A stretch of 13,821 bases of DNA from Bacillota bacterium (GTDB taxonomy: Bacteria; Bacillota; Clostridia; Clostridiales; Clostridiaceae): assembly GCA_030706015.1 (NCBI GenBank), contig JAUZPI010000102.1, positions 1 through 13,821 of the forward strand. Reading direction: 5' to 3'. Each line of letters begins with the position of its first letter. Within the stretch, counting starts at the first letter, position 1. Position numbers and translations under genes: made by a program. A model generated the notes under the pieces. That model had not been told where the DNA came from. It was given only the letters and a program-made list of their open reading frames with translations, and made no database searches. Shown here piece by piece: positions 7,206 to 13,821 of this stretch.

Positions 7206-8063
7206 AGAAGGAGTGCAGTTTTTGTACTCCTTAAACTTTTTTATAAAATAACTAAAGTTGGTGAAACCAACGTTGAAGCATACCTCCATTACTTTCTCAT
7301 CACCTGTATTAAGCATTTTAGCAGCTTGTTCTATTCTATAATGATTGATATATGCAACAGGCGTCCTTCCTGTTATTGATTTGAAAAATCTACAAAAGTA
7401 TTCTGTATTCATATTTACCTCGGAAGCAAGGTCTTCAATATATATCTTCTGATTGTAATTATCATGGATAAAATTAAGCACTTTTTTTATTAGATCTACC
7501 TTATAATCCTTTGGAGTTAAAATGGCAGTATCATCTTTAATAAAATTATCTTCCTCAGCCAAATGGGATATGATTTTTAATAAAGAAGCCTTTACGCGTA
7601 GCTCCCAACCGGGATTTTTCTTGTTATAAACATTAATTATTTCCCTAATTTCATCTATGTTTTTTTGGCCTCCCACGGATTTTGTATCAAGAAATAAGGG
7701 GAAACGTAGAGATTTTTTTAATATTGGGTCAATATATTTAACCTGACAATAATCATAAATAGAGCTACTTAATATGTTAAGGTCAAAAACTATAGCATGA
7801 TGTATTGATGCTACATTATCTATGGCGTGTGCTGAATGCAGCAGCTCGCTATTTATAAAAAAACATTGGCCAGAAGTAACCTTTATAGGAGTCATATCAA
7901 TGTTAAATATCAACTCGCCTTCTTCAACATAAATTATTTCCAGCTCTTCATGCCAGTGATAATATACCGAATATTTACTTGTAGGGTCAAAATGAGAATA
8001 GACCTTAAGAGGAAACATGGCATTACCATGAACTGTTTTTTCTTTTAAACTATTATTCTGCAT
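7173..8063 (-). CDS. AraC-family transcriptional regulator (cupin sensor plus HTH)
   Basis: This is a 296-residue DNA-binding regulator. The N-terminal half (about residues 15-120) is a cupin-type ligand-binding domain, with HWHEELEIIYVEEGEL near the start. The C-terminal 100 or so residues hold the double helix-turn-helix of the AraC family: IYIEDLASEVNMNTEYFCRF as the first, then GFTNFSYFIKKFKEY and the family signature TPSQYR. Ribosome site AGGAG (8075-8079 on the minus strand) is 11 nt from the ATG. The gene is divergent from the GH31 alpha-glucosidase, with a 158-bp spacer containing repeats, so it probably senses a sugar and controls that gene (inference). The last residues after TPSQYR (LMNEGST) and the stop codon are supplied by a palindromic repeat, so the C-terminus may have been altered by the repeat array. 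Confidence 0.93.
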   Translation of the reverse strand: MQNNSLKEKTVHGNAMFPLKVYSHFDPTSKYSVYYHWHEELEIIYVEEGELIFNIDMTPIKVTSGQCFFINSELLHSAHAIDNVASIHHAIVFDLNILSSSIYDYCQVKYIDPILKKSLRFPLFLDTKSVGGQKNIDEIREIINVYNKKNPGWELRVKASLLKIISHLAEEDNFIKDDTAILTPKDYKVDLIKKVLNFIHDNYNQKIYIEDLASEVNMNTEYFCRFFKSITGRTPVAYINHYRIEQAAKMLNTGDEKVMEVCFNVGFTNFSYFIKKFKEYKNCTPSQYRLMNEGST

Positions 8064-8221
8064 TTTAATATCAACTCCTAGTATTTTTGGTCAAAATAAT
8101 GTTATTTTTAGATAAAATAAAGCAAGTTAACGAGTTTATTTGTAGATATAATGTTATTGTAAGATAAAAACAGAGTTAACTCAATAATTTTAGTTAAGAT
8201 AAATTTGAGGAGGATAAATTT
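8064..8221. promoter_or_regulatory. Divergent regulatory region with direct repeats and a GTTAAC palindrome
   Basis: This 158-bp spacer between the AraC-family gene and the GH31 gene contains a duplicated block. ATAATGTTATT is at 8096-8106 and 8148-8158, AGATAAAA at 8110-8117 and 8162-8169 (both 52 bp apart), and GTTAAC at 8126-8131 and 8175-8180 (49 bp apart). The second GTTAAC is the centre of a perfect 10-bp palindrome GAGTTAACTC (8173-8182). The spacing is about five helical turns, suiting two regulator-binding sites on one DNA face (inference). A TATAAT at 8147-8152 may be a -10 box for the GH31 gene, but no good -35 is visible, as expected for an activator-dependent promoter. On the minus strand TTGCTT, 18 bp and CATTAT could serve the regulator gene. 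The GH31 ribosome site GAGGAGG is at 8207-8213. Confidence 0.6.
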
Positions 8222-10579
8222 ATGTTTGGAAAGATTATGTCATATGCTGAACAAGAAAATAAAATAATCATTAAATTTGAACATAAGATTGGAAAAATAG
8301 AAATTATAACCCCTGGTATAGTAAATGTTTTTTCTTCCTTTAAATATGAAGATCATTTTTCAAGAGCAATTGAAGATCTTCAGATAGTGAAGTGCAATTT
8401 TTCAGTAGAAAATAAAGATGCACATATAGAGATTACTACAAATGACCTTATAGTAAAAGTTTATGACGATTTTAAAGTAGACTTTTACAATAGCAATGGG
8501 GAGCTTTTATGTGAAGATTACAGAGGAGAAAGAGATCCATTTGTAAGAAGAGGTAATGGCTCTCTTGCAGAAGAAGAAGGACACAAGGTAGAAGGAAATG
8601 CTGATAAGCATGAAATAGAAGTTATAAAGAAGATGTTTGGAGATGAGAAGTTCTATGGACTTGGTGACAAGACAGGTCATCTAAATAAAAAAGGCTGTGG
8701 TTATGAGATGTGGAATACTGATGATCCATCACCTCATGTGGAATACCATAAATCCCTTTATAAATCCATACCGTTCTTTATAACCCTAAGAAATAATAAT
8801 GCTTTTGGTATTTTCTTTGATAATAATTTTAAGTCATATTTTGATATGGGAAAAGAAAACAGCAAGTATTACTATTTTGGTGCTGATAATGGAAACCTAG
8901 ACTATTATTTCATAACTGGTGCTAATATGAGAGAGGTTGTTGGTGGATATACTTATCTAACTGGAAAAACACCATTACCTCAAAAATGGACTTTAGGATA
9001 CCAACAATGCAGATGGTCCTATAATCCAGAAAACAGAGTTAGAGAAATAGCTGAAAACTTCAGAAAAAATGATTTGCCTTGCGATGTTCTTCATTTAGAT
9101 ATTGATTATATGCAGGATTATAAGGTATTTACTTGGAGCGAGGAAGGCTTTCCTGAACCAGAAAAGCTTTTAAACGACTTAAAAGAAGATGGTTTTAAAA
9201 TAGTAACTATTATAGATCCAGGTGTAAAGAAGGAAGCTGGCTATGATATATACGAAGAAGGACTAAAGAATGGATATTTTGCTACAGATAAAGATGGAGT
9301 TACTTATGTAAATAGAGTTTGGCCAGGAGATTCTGTATTCCCAGATTACTCTGAAGAAAAAGTTAGAGCATGGTGGGCAGAAAATCAAAAGATAATGGTG
9401 GACAAGGGTGTAAGCGGAATTTGGAATGACATGAATGAACCAGCAAGCTTCAATGGACCGCTGCCAGACGATGTTCAGTTTGGAAATGAAGGCAGAGGAG
9501 GAGATCACACAGAAATACACAATGTGTATGGACACCTTATGTCAAAGGCAACCTATGAAGGATTAAAGAAGCATACTAATAAACGTCCTTTTGTAATAAC
9601 AAGAGCTTGTTATGCAGGTTCACAAAAATACTCTACTGTATGGACAGGAGATAACCACAGTTTCTGGGAGCATTTAAGAATGTCTATACCTATGTTATGT
9701 AATTTAGGACTTAGTGGTATGTCCTTTGCAGGGGTAGATGTAGGAGGCTTCAGCTTTGACTGTACTCCTGAATTATTATCAAGATGGGTACAAATAGGAT
9801 GTTTCTCACCACTATTTAGAAATCATGCTGCTATGAAGACAAGAGATCAAGAACCATGGGCATTTGATGAAGAAACATTAAATATAAACAGAAAATACAT
9901 TAAGCTAAGATATAAATTATTGCCATACCTATACGATTTATTATGGCAAGGTGAAGCTACCGGATTGCCAGTTATGAGACCGCTAGTACTTCACTACAGT
10001 GAGGATGAAAATGTACATGAAATAAACGACCAATTCCTTGTAGGTGAAAATATACTTGTAGCTCCAGTGGTAGAGCAGGGCAAGAGAGCTAGAATGGTAT
10101 ATCTTCCAAAGGGTAAATGGGTAGATTATTGGACAAAAGAAGAAGTAGAGGGCGGAAAAATAATATTAAAAGAAGCTCCTTTAGATTTATGTCCAATATA
10201 CATTAAAGCAGGAAGCATAATTCCTAACTACCCAGCACAAAACTATGTAGGTGAAAAGGAAATAGATGAACTAACTCTTGATGTATACCCAGGAGAAGGA
10301 CAATATACACACTATTTAGATGATGGTGAAAGCTTTAACTATAAAGCAGGGGTATATAATCTATATGACTTTACAGTTAGTGCGGACAATGGAATTACTA
10401 TAGACATAAAAACTCCACATAGAGCCTATGAAAAGCCATACAAAACTTTTAAAATAGTATTAAATACATCTGATGTTAAGAATGTTAAATTCAATGGCAA
10501 GGATATAGCTTTTGAAGTAAAGGATAAGGTAGCAGAGTTTATAATTCCTGCTGAAGAAGGTACATTGATAGTAAAATAG
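8222..10579 (+). CDS. GH31 family alpha-glucosidase
   Basis: This 785-residue enzyme hydrolyses terminal alpha-linked glucose from oligosaccharides such as maltose, isomaltose or maltodextrins, with retention of configuration. The N-terminal beta-sandwich (about residues 10-225) contains FYGLGDKTGHLNKKG. The catalytic barrel (about 245-580) has the family nucleophile D403 in GIWNDMNEPASF and the acid/base D477 in WTGDNHSFWEHL, as well as RNHAAMKTRDQEPW. C-terminal beta domains follow, with a DUF5110-like segment about 685-755 (LDVYPGEGQYTHYLDDGES). There is no signal peptide, so it should be cytoplasmic. Ribosome site GAGGAGG lies 8 nt before ATG 8222. It is divergent from an AraC-type regulator and followed by a terminator, so it is probably transcribed alone. 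Exact linkage preference cannot be read from sequence; alpha-xylosidase activity is a less likely alternative in this family. Confidence 0.95.
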   Translation: MFGKIMSYAEQENKIIIKFEHKIGKIEIITPGIVNVFSSFKYEDHFSRAIEDLQIVKCNFSVENKDAHIEITTNDLIVKVYDDFKVDFYNSNGELLCEDYRGERDPFVRRGNGSLAEEEGHKVEGNADKHEIEVIKKMFGDEKFYGLGDKTGHLNKKGCGYEMWNTDDPSPHVEYHKSLYKSIPFFITLRNNNAFGIFFDNNFKSYFDMGKENSKYYYFGADNGNLDYYFITGANMREVVGGYTYLTGKTPLPQKWTLGYQQCRWSYNPENRVREIAENFRKNDLPCDVLHLDIDYMQDYKVFTWSEEGFPEPEKLLNDLKEDGFKIVTIIDPGVKKEAGYDIYEEGLKNGYFATDKDGVTYVNRVWPGDSVFPDYSEEKVRAWWAENQKIMVDKGVSGIWNDMNEPASFNGPLPDDVQFGNEGRGGDHTEIHNVYGHLMSKATYEGLKKHTNKRPFVITRACYAGSQKYSTVWTGDNHSFWEHLRMSIPMLCNLGLSGMSFAGVDVGGFSFDCTPELLSRWVQIGCFSPLFRNHAAMKTRDQEPWAFDEETLNINRKYIKLRYKLLPYLYDLLWQGEATGLPVMRPLVLHYSEDENVHEINDQFLVGENILVAPVVEQGKRARMVYLPKGKWVDYWTKEEVEGGKIILKEAPLDLCPIYIKAGSIIPNYPAQNYVGEKEIDELTLDVYPGEGQYTHYLDDGESFNYKAGVYNLYDFTVSADNGITIDIKTPHRAYEKPYKTFKIVLNTSDVKNVKFNGKDIAFEVKDKVAEFIIPAEEGTLIVK

Positions 10580-10618
10580 GAATCATAGAGAGAAGTGCTA
10601 GACCGTTTTATACTAAAC

Positions 10619-10656
10619 AAACATGGGTTGGAATAAAATCCAACCTGTGTTTCAAT
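10619..10656 (+). terminator. Probable terminator after the GH31 alpha-glucosidase
   Basis: AAACATGGGTTGGA (10619-10632) pairs with TCCAACCTGTGTTT (10639-10652), with two G-U pairs and a 6-nt loop. The following T-run is short (TTTC then AATAATTT), so termination may be only partly efficient. Confidence 0.7.
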
Positions 10657-10702
10657 AATTTCTCATATTAAATACAGCGATAAATAATGCTTAGTATGTA
10701 CT

Positions 10703-10717
10703 TGTAAAATATTTACA
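10703..10717. promoter_or_regulatory. Perfect 6-3-6 palindrome, candidate operator
   Basis: TGTAAA-ATA-TTTACA is a perfect inverted repeat whose right half is the -35 box of the promoter at 10712-10740. A protein bound here would block RNA polymerase, so a repressor site is the simplest reading. The regulator is not identified; the central CG expected of a catabolite (cre) site is missing. Confidence 0.5.
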
Positions 10718-10740
10718 CAGGACGGTTATTGAACTATAAT
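10712..10740 (+). promoter_or_regulatory. Sigma-A promoter of the lipoprotein gene
   Basis: TTTACA (10712-10717), a 17-bp spacer and a full-consensus TATAAT (10735-10740) form a strong promoter. The predicted transcription start is near 10747, which excludes the in-frame ATG at 10745 as a start codon and supports ATG 10772. Confidence 0.75.
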
Positions 10741-10771
10741 TGTTATGAAATACATATATTGGGGGAGTACT

Positions 10772-11425
10772 ATGAGAAATATTAAAAAAGGTCTAGTATT
10801 ATTAATGAGCTTGGTTCTTATCACTGTAATATTTGCGGGATGTAAGTCAAAGCCAAAGATGGAGCCTGATTTGGCGGCATTGGGATATTACAATTTTATT
10901 GTTAAAGGCGACAAGAGTGATTTGCCAAAGATTAAAGGGATTGACAGCAAAGCAGAAGAAGCTATAAAGGCAGATAAAGAGACTTTTTCAAATGAAATAA
11001 AGTCTGCTTTTAAAGCAGCAGGTCTACCGGTAAATGATTCACAAGTGGAAGATGTGTATAAAGCTGCTATGGAGTCTTTAAAGCAAGTATCTTCAAGTTT
11101 AGTAATTGTTTCACATGATGAAAACTCTGCGGATATTAAGATAAAAACTACATATATTGATATGAAGGCTCTCTGTGAGAAAGCTAGTGAGAATGCAGTT
11201 AAAGAGATAAAATCAGAAGCTACAGTAGCTAAAGATGAGCAGCAATTAAAGAATAAAGCATCAGAAATTTTTATAAACGATATTATAAGAGAATTTAAAA
11301 ATGCTAATCCTTCAGATACAACTAAAGAGAAAACCTTCAAATTCATAATAGAAGATAATTATTGGGTGCCAAAGGACGAAAAACAGTTTGGACTTGACAT
11401 TTCTAATATGGTTATAGGTCAATAA
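10772..11425 (+). CDS. Small lipoprotein of unknown function
   Basis: This 217-residue protein has a lipoprotein signal peptide: a basic start (MRNIKKG), a hydrophobic stretch and a lipobox IFAGC with the lipidated cysteine at residue 24, so it should sit on the outer face of the cell membrane. The mature part is Lys/Glu/Ala-rich and largely helical, with a short central beta-like segment (SLVIVSHDENSADIKIKTTY). The general pattern resembles the DUF5105-type lipoproteins of Firmicutes, but I cannot confirm membership. Start choice: GGGGAG (10761-10766) is 5 nt before ATG 10772; the longer in-frame start at 10745 precedes this site and falls at the predicted transcription start. It has its own promoter and operator-like palindrome, and lies between two alpha-glucan enzymes. 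A role as a solute-binding protein is unlikely at this size. Confidence 0.85.
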   Translation: MRNIKKGLVLLMSLVLITVIFAGCKSKPKMEPDLAALGYYNFIVKGDKSDLPKIKGIDSKAEEAIKADKETFSNEIKSAFKAAGLPVNDSQVEDVYKAAMESLKQVSSSLVIVSHDENSADIKIKTTYIDMKALCEKASENAVKEIKSEATVAKDEQQLKNKASEIFINDIIREFKNANPSDTTKEKTFKFIIEDNYWVPKDEKQFGLDISNMVIGQ

Positions 11426-11460
11426 TTGATTAGTTAGCATTATGATGAAATACTTATTAT

Positions 11461-11490
11461 ACATAGAACTCTATGTGATTTTATAATAAT
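11461..11490 (+). terminator. Weak hairpin between the lipoprotein and debranching enzyme genes
   Basis: ACATAG (11461-11466) pairs with CTATGT (11471-11476) over a 4-nt loop, followed by GATTTTATAATAATTTT. The stem is short and A/T-rich, so termination, if any, would be partial and readthrough into the debranching enzyme gene is likely. No strong promoter is visible in the rest of this gap. Confidence 0.3.
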
Positions 11491-11539
11491 TTTCAAGGGT
11501 CCGAGGGATATAGTATTAATATGTGATGGAGGAATGAAT

Positions 11540-13555
11540 ATGGAACTTACATATAAACTAGGTAGAGGGTGCTGGAAGACCATTGAAGAGGGAAATGAGA
11601 GAGAGTGGCTTCTAGGGAATGGTATTGGCGGATATTCTGGTCAAACTATTATAGGTGGTGGATTTAGATCCTATCATGGATATCTAATTGCAGCAATGAA
11701 TCCACCAGTAGAGCGATACTCTGTGTTTACAAGAACACAGGAACAAGTAATTGTTAACGGAAGAGAATATGATTTAACTTCACAACAATACGTGAATTAT
11801 GCTAAGAATGGTCAGGAATATCTGCAAAGATTTATTTTTGACTCTGTGCCGCACTATATTTATCAAATCGAAGATATCAATATTAAGAAAACCATAGCAG
11901 TGGAATACGGTCACAACACTGTTGCAGTGTGCTATGAAATTAAAAACGGCAGTTCACCTGTAAAATTAAATGTAGTTCCATTATTAAACTACAGACCAGC
12001 AGGAGCAACTACTGAGAGAAATGAACTCAAATTTGACTTGCAGCTTAACAATAATATATTAAAATTGGTTCCCCATGCTAATAGGGATATAACTATAAGT
12101 CTATTAGCCTCAGAGGGTGAATTTATAGATAGAGCGATTCGCCCAACGAGCATGGCAACGCCTAATTACATAATAGAAGAAGATCACTATTATGCCTTTG
12201 ATAACAGAAATGGAGGCTTGAGCTTAGATAATCACTACACGCCTTATGATATAGTTATTGAGCTTAAACCTTTTGAAATAAAGAAATTTTATATTAAATG
12301 TACAGTAGAAGAGCTAAATGATAAAGATGGATTTACAATAGTTGAAGAATATAAAAATAGAGCTGATAAGCTTATGGAACAGTCAGGTTTTAAGGATGCA
12401 TTTTCATTAAATTTAGTAAAAGCAGCAGACCATTTTATAGTAGATAGAAATAGTACTGGTCTAAAAACGGTACTAGCAGGCTTCCCTTGGTTTACTGACT
12501 GGGGCAGGGACACAATGATAGCCTTTGAAGGATTAACACTATGTACTAAAAGATTTGAGGACGCAAGAGAGATATTAGAGTCCTTTGTAAGATATATAAA
12601 GAATGGCCTTGTACCAAATGTATTTCCTGATAAGGGTTCAGAACCACAGTATAATACTGTAGATGCTTCTATGTGGTATATTCATGCAGTATATCAGTAC
12701 CTAAAATACACTGGTGGAGAAGAAGATTATGCCTTTGTCAAAGAAAAACTCTATGACAAGATGGTAGAAATAATAAAAGCTTACTCCACAAGCACTGACT
12801 TTTCCATAGGTATGGATGAAGATGGCTTAGTGCACGCAGGTGGCGGATATGATCAAGTAACCTGGATGGATGTACGAGTAGGAGATTTAGTAGTAACCCC
12901 AAGACACGGTAAGCCTGTAGAGATAAATGCATTGTGGTATAATGCCCTTTGTATTATGAAAGAATTATCTCAGCACTTTAACAAAGACTACAGCTTCTAT
13001 GAGGAATTAGCCAGAAAGGTGAAGGAGTCTTTTAACAAGAAGTTCTGGAATGAAGAACAACAATGCCTGTTTGATGTGGTAGATGAAAATGACGGAAAAG
13101 TAAGACCAAATCAAATATGGGCTGTATCCCTGCCATTTACTATGCTGGATAGAGATAAGGAGAAAAAGGTAGTTGATAAAGTATATAAAGAATTATATTC
13201 TACCTACGGATTGAGATCCTTATCCTTTAAGGACCCAGGTTTTAAGAAACAATATATAGGTAAGCTTATAAATAGAGATTGTGCTTACCATATGGGAACC
13301 ACCTGGGGCTATCCTATAGGAGGCTTTATATCCGCCTTTTGTAAGGTAAATGATTATTCAAAAGAAGCAATAGCTAGAGCAAAAGAAATGTGTGAAGTTT
13401 TTGAAGACCACATGCAGGATGGCTGCATAAATGGTATAGCAGAAATCTTCGATGGCGAATTCACTGCCACCAGCAGAGGCTGCTTTACTCAAGCTTGGAG
13501 TGTAGCTGAGGTTTTGAGAGCTTATACTGTGGATGTACTGCCATATTGTAAATAA
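11540..13555 (+). CDS. Glycogen debranching enzyme (amylo-alpha-1,6-glucosidase, GH133-type)
   Basis: This 671-residue enzyme of the archaeal/bacterial glycogen debranching type removes alpha-1,6-linked glucose at branch points. The N-terminal domain (about residues 10-240) begins with the family-typical EWLLGNGIGGYSGQTIIGG and SYHGYLIAAMNPP. The C-terminal (alpha/alpha)6 catalytic domain (about 285-665) contains GFPWFTDWGRDTMIAFEG (D320 and D324), NVFPDKGSEPQYNTVDASMW, TWMDVRVGD, RHGKPVEINALWYNAL and TTWGYPIGGF. The acid residues in DWGRD and the Glu in KPVEI are the expected active-site positions of this fold. No signal peptide, so it is cytoplasmic. Start choice: GGAGG (11528-11532) is 7 nt before ATG 11540 but only 1 nt before the in-frame ATG 11534. 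With the GH31 enzyme upstream it would form an intracellular glycogen or maltodextrin breakdown set. A strong terminator follows. Confidence 0.93.
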   Translation: MELTYKLGRGCWKTIEEGNEREWLLGNGIGGYSGQTIIGGGFRSYHGYLIAAMNPPVERYSVFTRTQEQVIVNGREYDLTSQQYVNYAKNGQEYLQRFIFDSVPHYIYQIEDINIKKTIAVEYGHNTVAVCYEIKNGSSPVKLNVVPLLNYRPAGATTERNELKFDLQLNNNILKLVPHANRDITISLLASEGEFIDRAIRPTSMATPNYIIEEDHYYAFDNRNGGLSLDNHYTPYDIVIELKPFEIKKFYIKCTVEELNDKDGFTIVEEYKNRADKLMEQSGFKDAFSLNLVKAADHFIVDRNSTGLKTVLAGFPWFTDWGRDTMIAFEGLTLCTKRFEDAREILESFVRYIKNGLVPNVFPDKGSEPQYNTVDASMWYIHAVYQYLKYTGGEEDYAFVKEKLYDKMVEIIKAYSTSTDFSIGMDEDGLVHAGGGYDQVTWMDVRVGDLVVTPRHGKPVEINALWYNALCIMKELSQHFNKDYSFYEELARKVKESFNKKFWNEEQQCLFDVVDENDGKVRPNQIWAVSLPFTMLDRDKEKKVVDKVYKELYSTYGLRSLSFKDPGFKKQYIGKLINRDCAYHMGTTWGYPIGGFISAFCKVNDYSKEAIARAKEMCEVFEDHMQDGCINGIAEIFDGEFTATSRGCFTQAWSVAEVLRAYTVDVLPYCK

Positions 13556-13585
13556 TTCAAGGTAGAGGTTCGCTTCCACCATAAA

Positions 13586-13632
13586 ACCCACGATAATCTA
13601 AAATTTAGATTATCGTGGGTCTTTTGTTTTAT
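13586..13632 (+). terminator. Strong terminator after the debranching enzyme
   Basis: Two perfectly complementary 17-nt arms (13586-13602 and 13604-13620; left arm ACCCACGATAATCTAAA) form a long stem with a minimal loop, followed by CTTTTGTTTT. Since A residues precede the left arm, it may also work in the reverse direction. Confidence 0.92.
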
Positions 13633-13717
13633 AATAAACAAAAAGTGAAAAAACTAAAATTAGTTTATATTGTATTTAAATTCATAACGTATACTTATAA
13701 GGAGGAGAGTGATAGAT

Positions 13718-13821
13718 TTGAATAAAATTTTAGTTATAGATGATGATGGTTATATCAGAGAGCTTATTTGTACAGTATTGAAAAATGAAGGATTTTCTGT
13801 ATCCGAAGCTGTAAACGGAAA
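13718..13821 (+). CDS. Response regulator, N-terminal start (3' truncated by window edge)
   Basis: The first 34 residues of a receiver domain are visible: NKILVIDDDGYIRELI, with the acidic cluster D8-D10 that binds magnesium next to the phosphorylated aspartate. The phosphorylation site and output domain are beyond the window, so the subfamily is unknown. Start: TTG 13718 gives the usual short lead before KILVIDDD and follows GGAGGAG (13701-13707) by 10 nt. An in-frame GTG at 13709 is possible but only 3 nt from the GGAGG core. A strong terminator upstream separates it from the debranching gene, so it starts a new transcription unit. Confidence 0.88.
   Translation, partial: MNKILVIDDDGYIRELICTVLKNEGFSVSEAVNG

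Noticed and set aside
10703..10717. Catabolite repression (cre) site
   Set aside because: The palindrome lacks the central CG and has the wrong spacing for a cre element.
10888..11346. A 152-codon open frame on the minus strand inside the lipoprotein gene
   Set aside because: It has no ribosome site or recognisable domain and fully overlaps a gene with a clear signal peptide; it is an antisense shadow.
13651..13666. Inverted repeat AAACTA-AAAT-TAGTTT upstream of the response regulator
   Set aside because: Short and A/T-only apart from one pair per arm; expected by chance in such AT-rich intergenic DNA.

Overview
The window is AT-rich, with strong purine-rich ribosome binding sites, A/T-ending codons and short intergenic gaps. 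Its products look firmicute, including a tandem pair of YhgE/Pip-family membrane proteins, a SEC-C-tagged methionine aminopeptidase and an archaeal-type glycogen debranching enzyme. Together these suggest a chromosomal segment of a Clostridium-like bacterium. No phage, transposon, tRNA, rRNA or CRISPR array is visible. The species call is inference; no database search was possible.

Layout. Bases 2-535 are the 3' end of an ABC exporter gene, closed by an intrinsic terminator (550-592). Bases 704-5051 hold two consecutive YhgE/Pip-type membrane proteins of nearly equal length, a clear tandem paralogous pair 22 nt apart. A near-consensus promoter (5080-5108) and a leader that can form two overlapping hairpins precede a metallo-beta-lactamase-fold hydrolase (5216-6019). 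Methionine aminopeptidase with an N-terminal zinc-binding SEC-C motif follows (6084-6953), probably on the same transcript. Between this gene and a convergent AraC-type regulator (7173-8063, minus strand) lies an array of about 100-bp tandem repeats. Each repeat has a 17-nt palindrome; the last one overlaps the regulator's stop codon and carries paired compensating changes.

The right half is alpha-glucan metabolism. The AraC regulator is divergent from a cytoplasmic GH31 alpha-glucosidase (8222-10579). Their shared 158-bp spacer contains a direct repeat with a 49-52 bp period and a GTTAAC-centred palindrome, plausible operator sites. A small lipoprotein (10772-11425) has a good sigma-A-type promoter whose -35 box lies inside a perfect 6-3-6 palindrome. 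A glycogen debranching enzyme (11540-13555) follows, ending in a long terminator (13586-13632). The window ends in the first codons of a response regulator.

How the genes fit together. The debranching enzyme would remove alpha-1,6 branches from glycogen or imported maltodextrin, and the GH31 enzyme would release glucose from short alpha-glucosides. Neither has a signal peptide, so both should act in the cytoplasm. The AraC protein is the natural candidate regulator of the GH31 gene. The exporter and YhgE pair on the left form a separate envelope-related block.

I found no convincing undescribed multi-gene system. The most unusual items are the palindromic tandem repeat array, the operator-like repeats and the leader hairpins.
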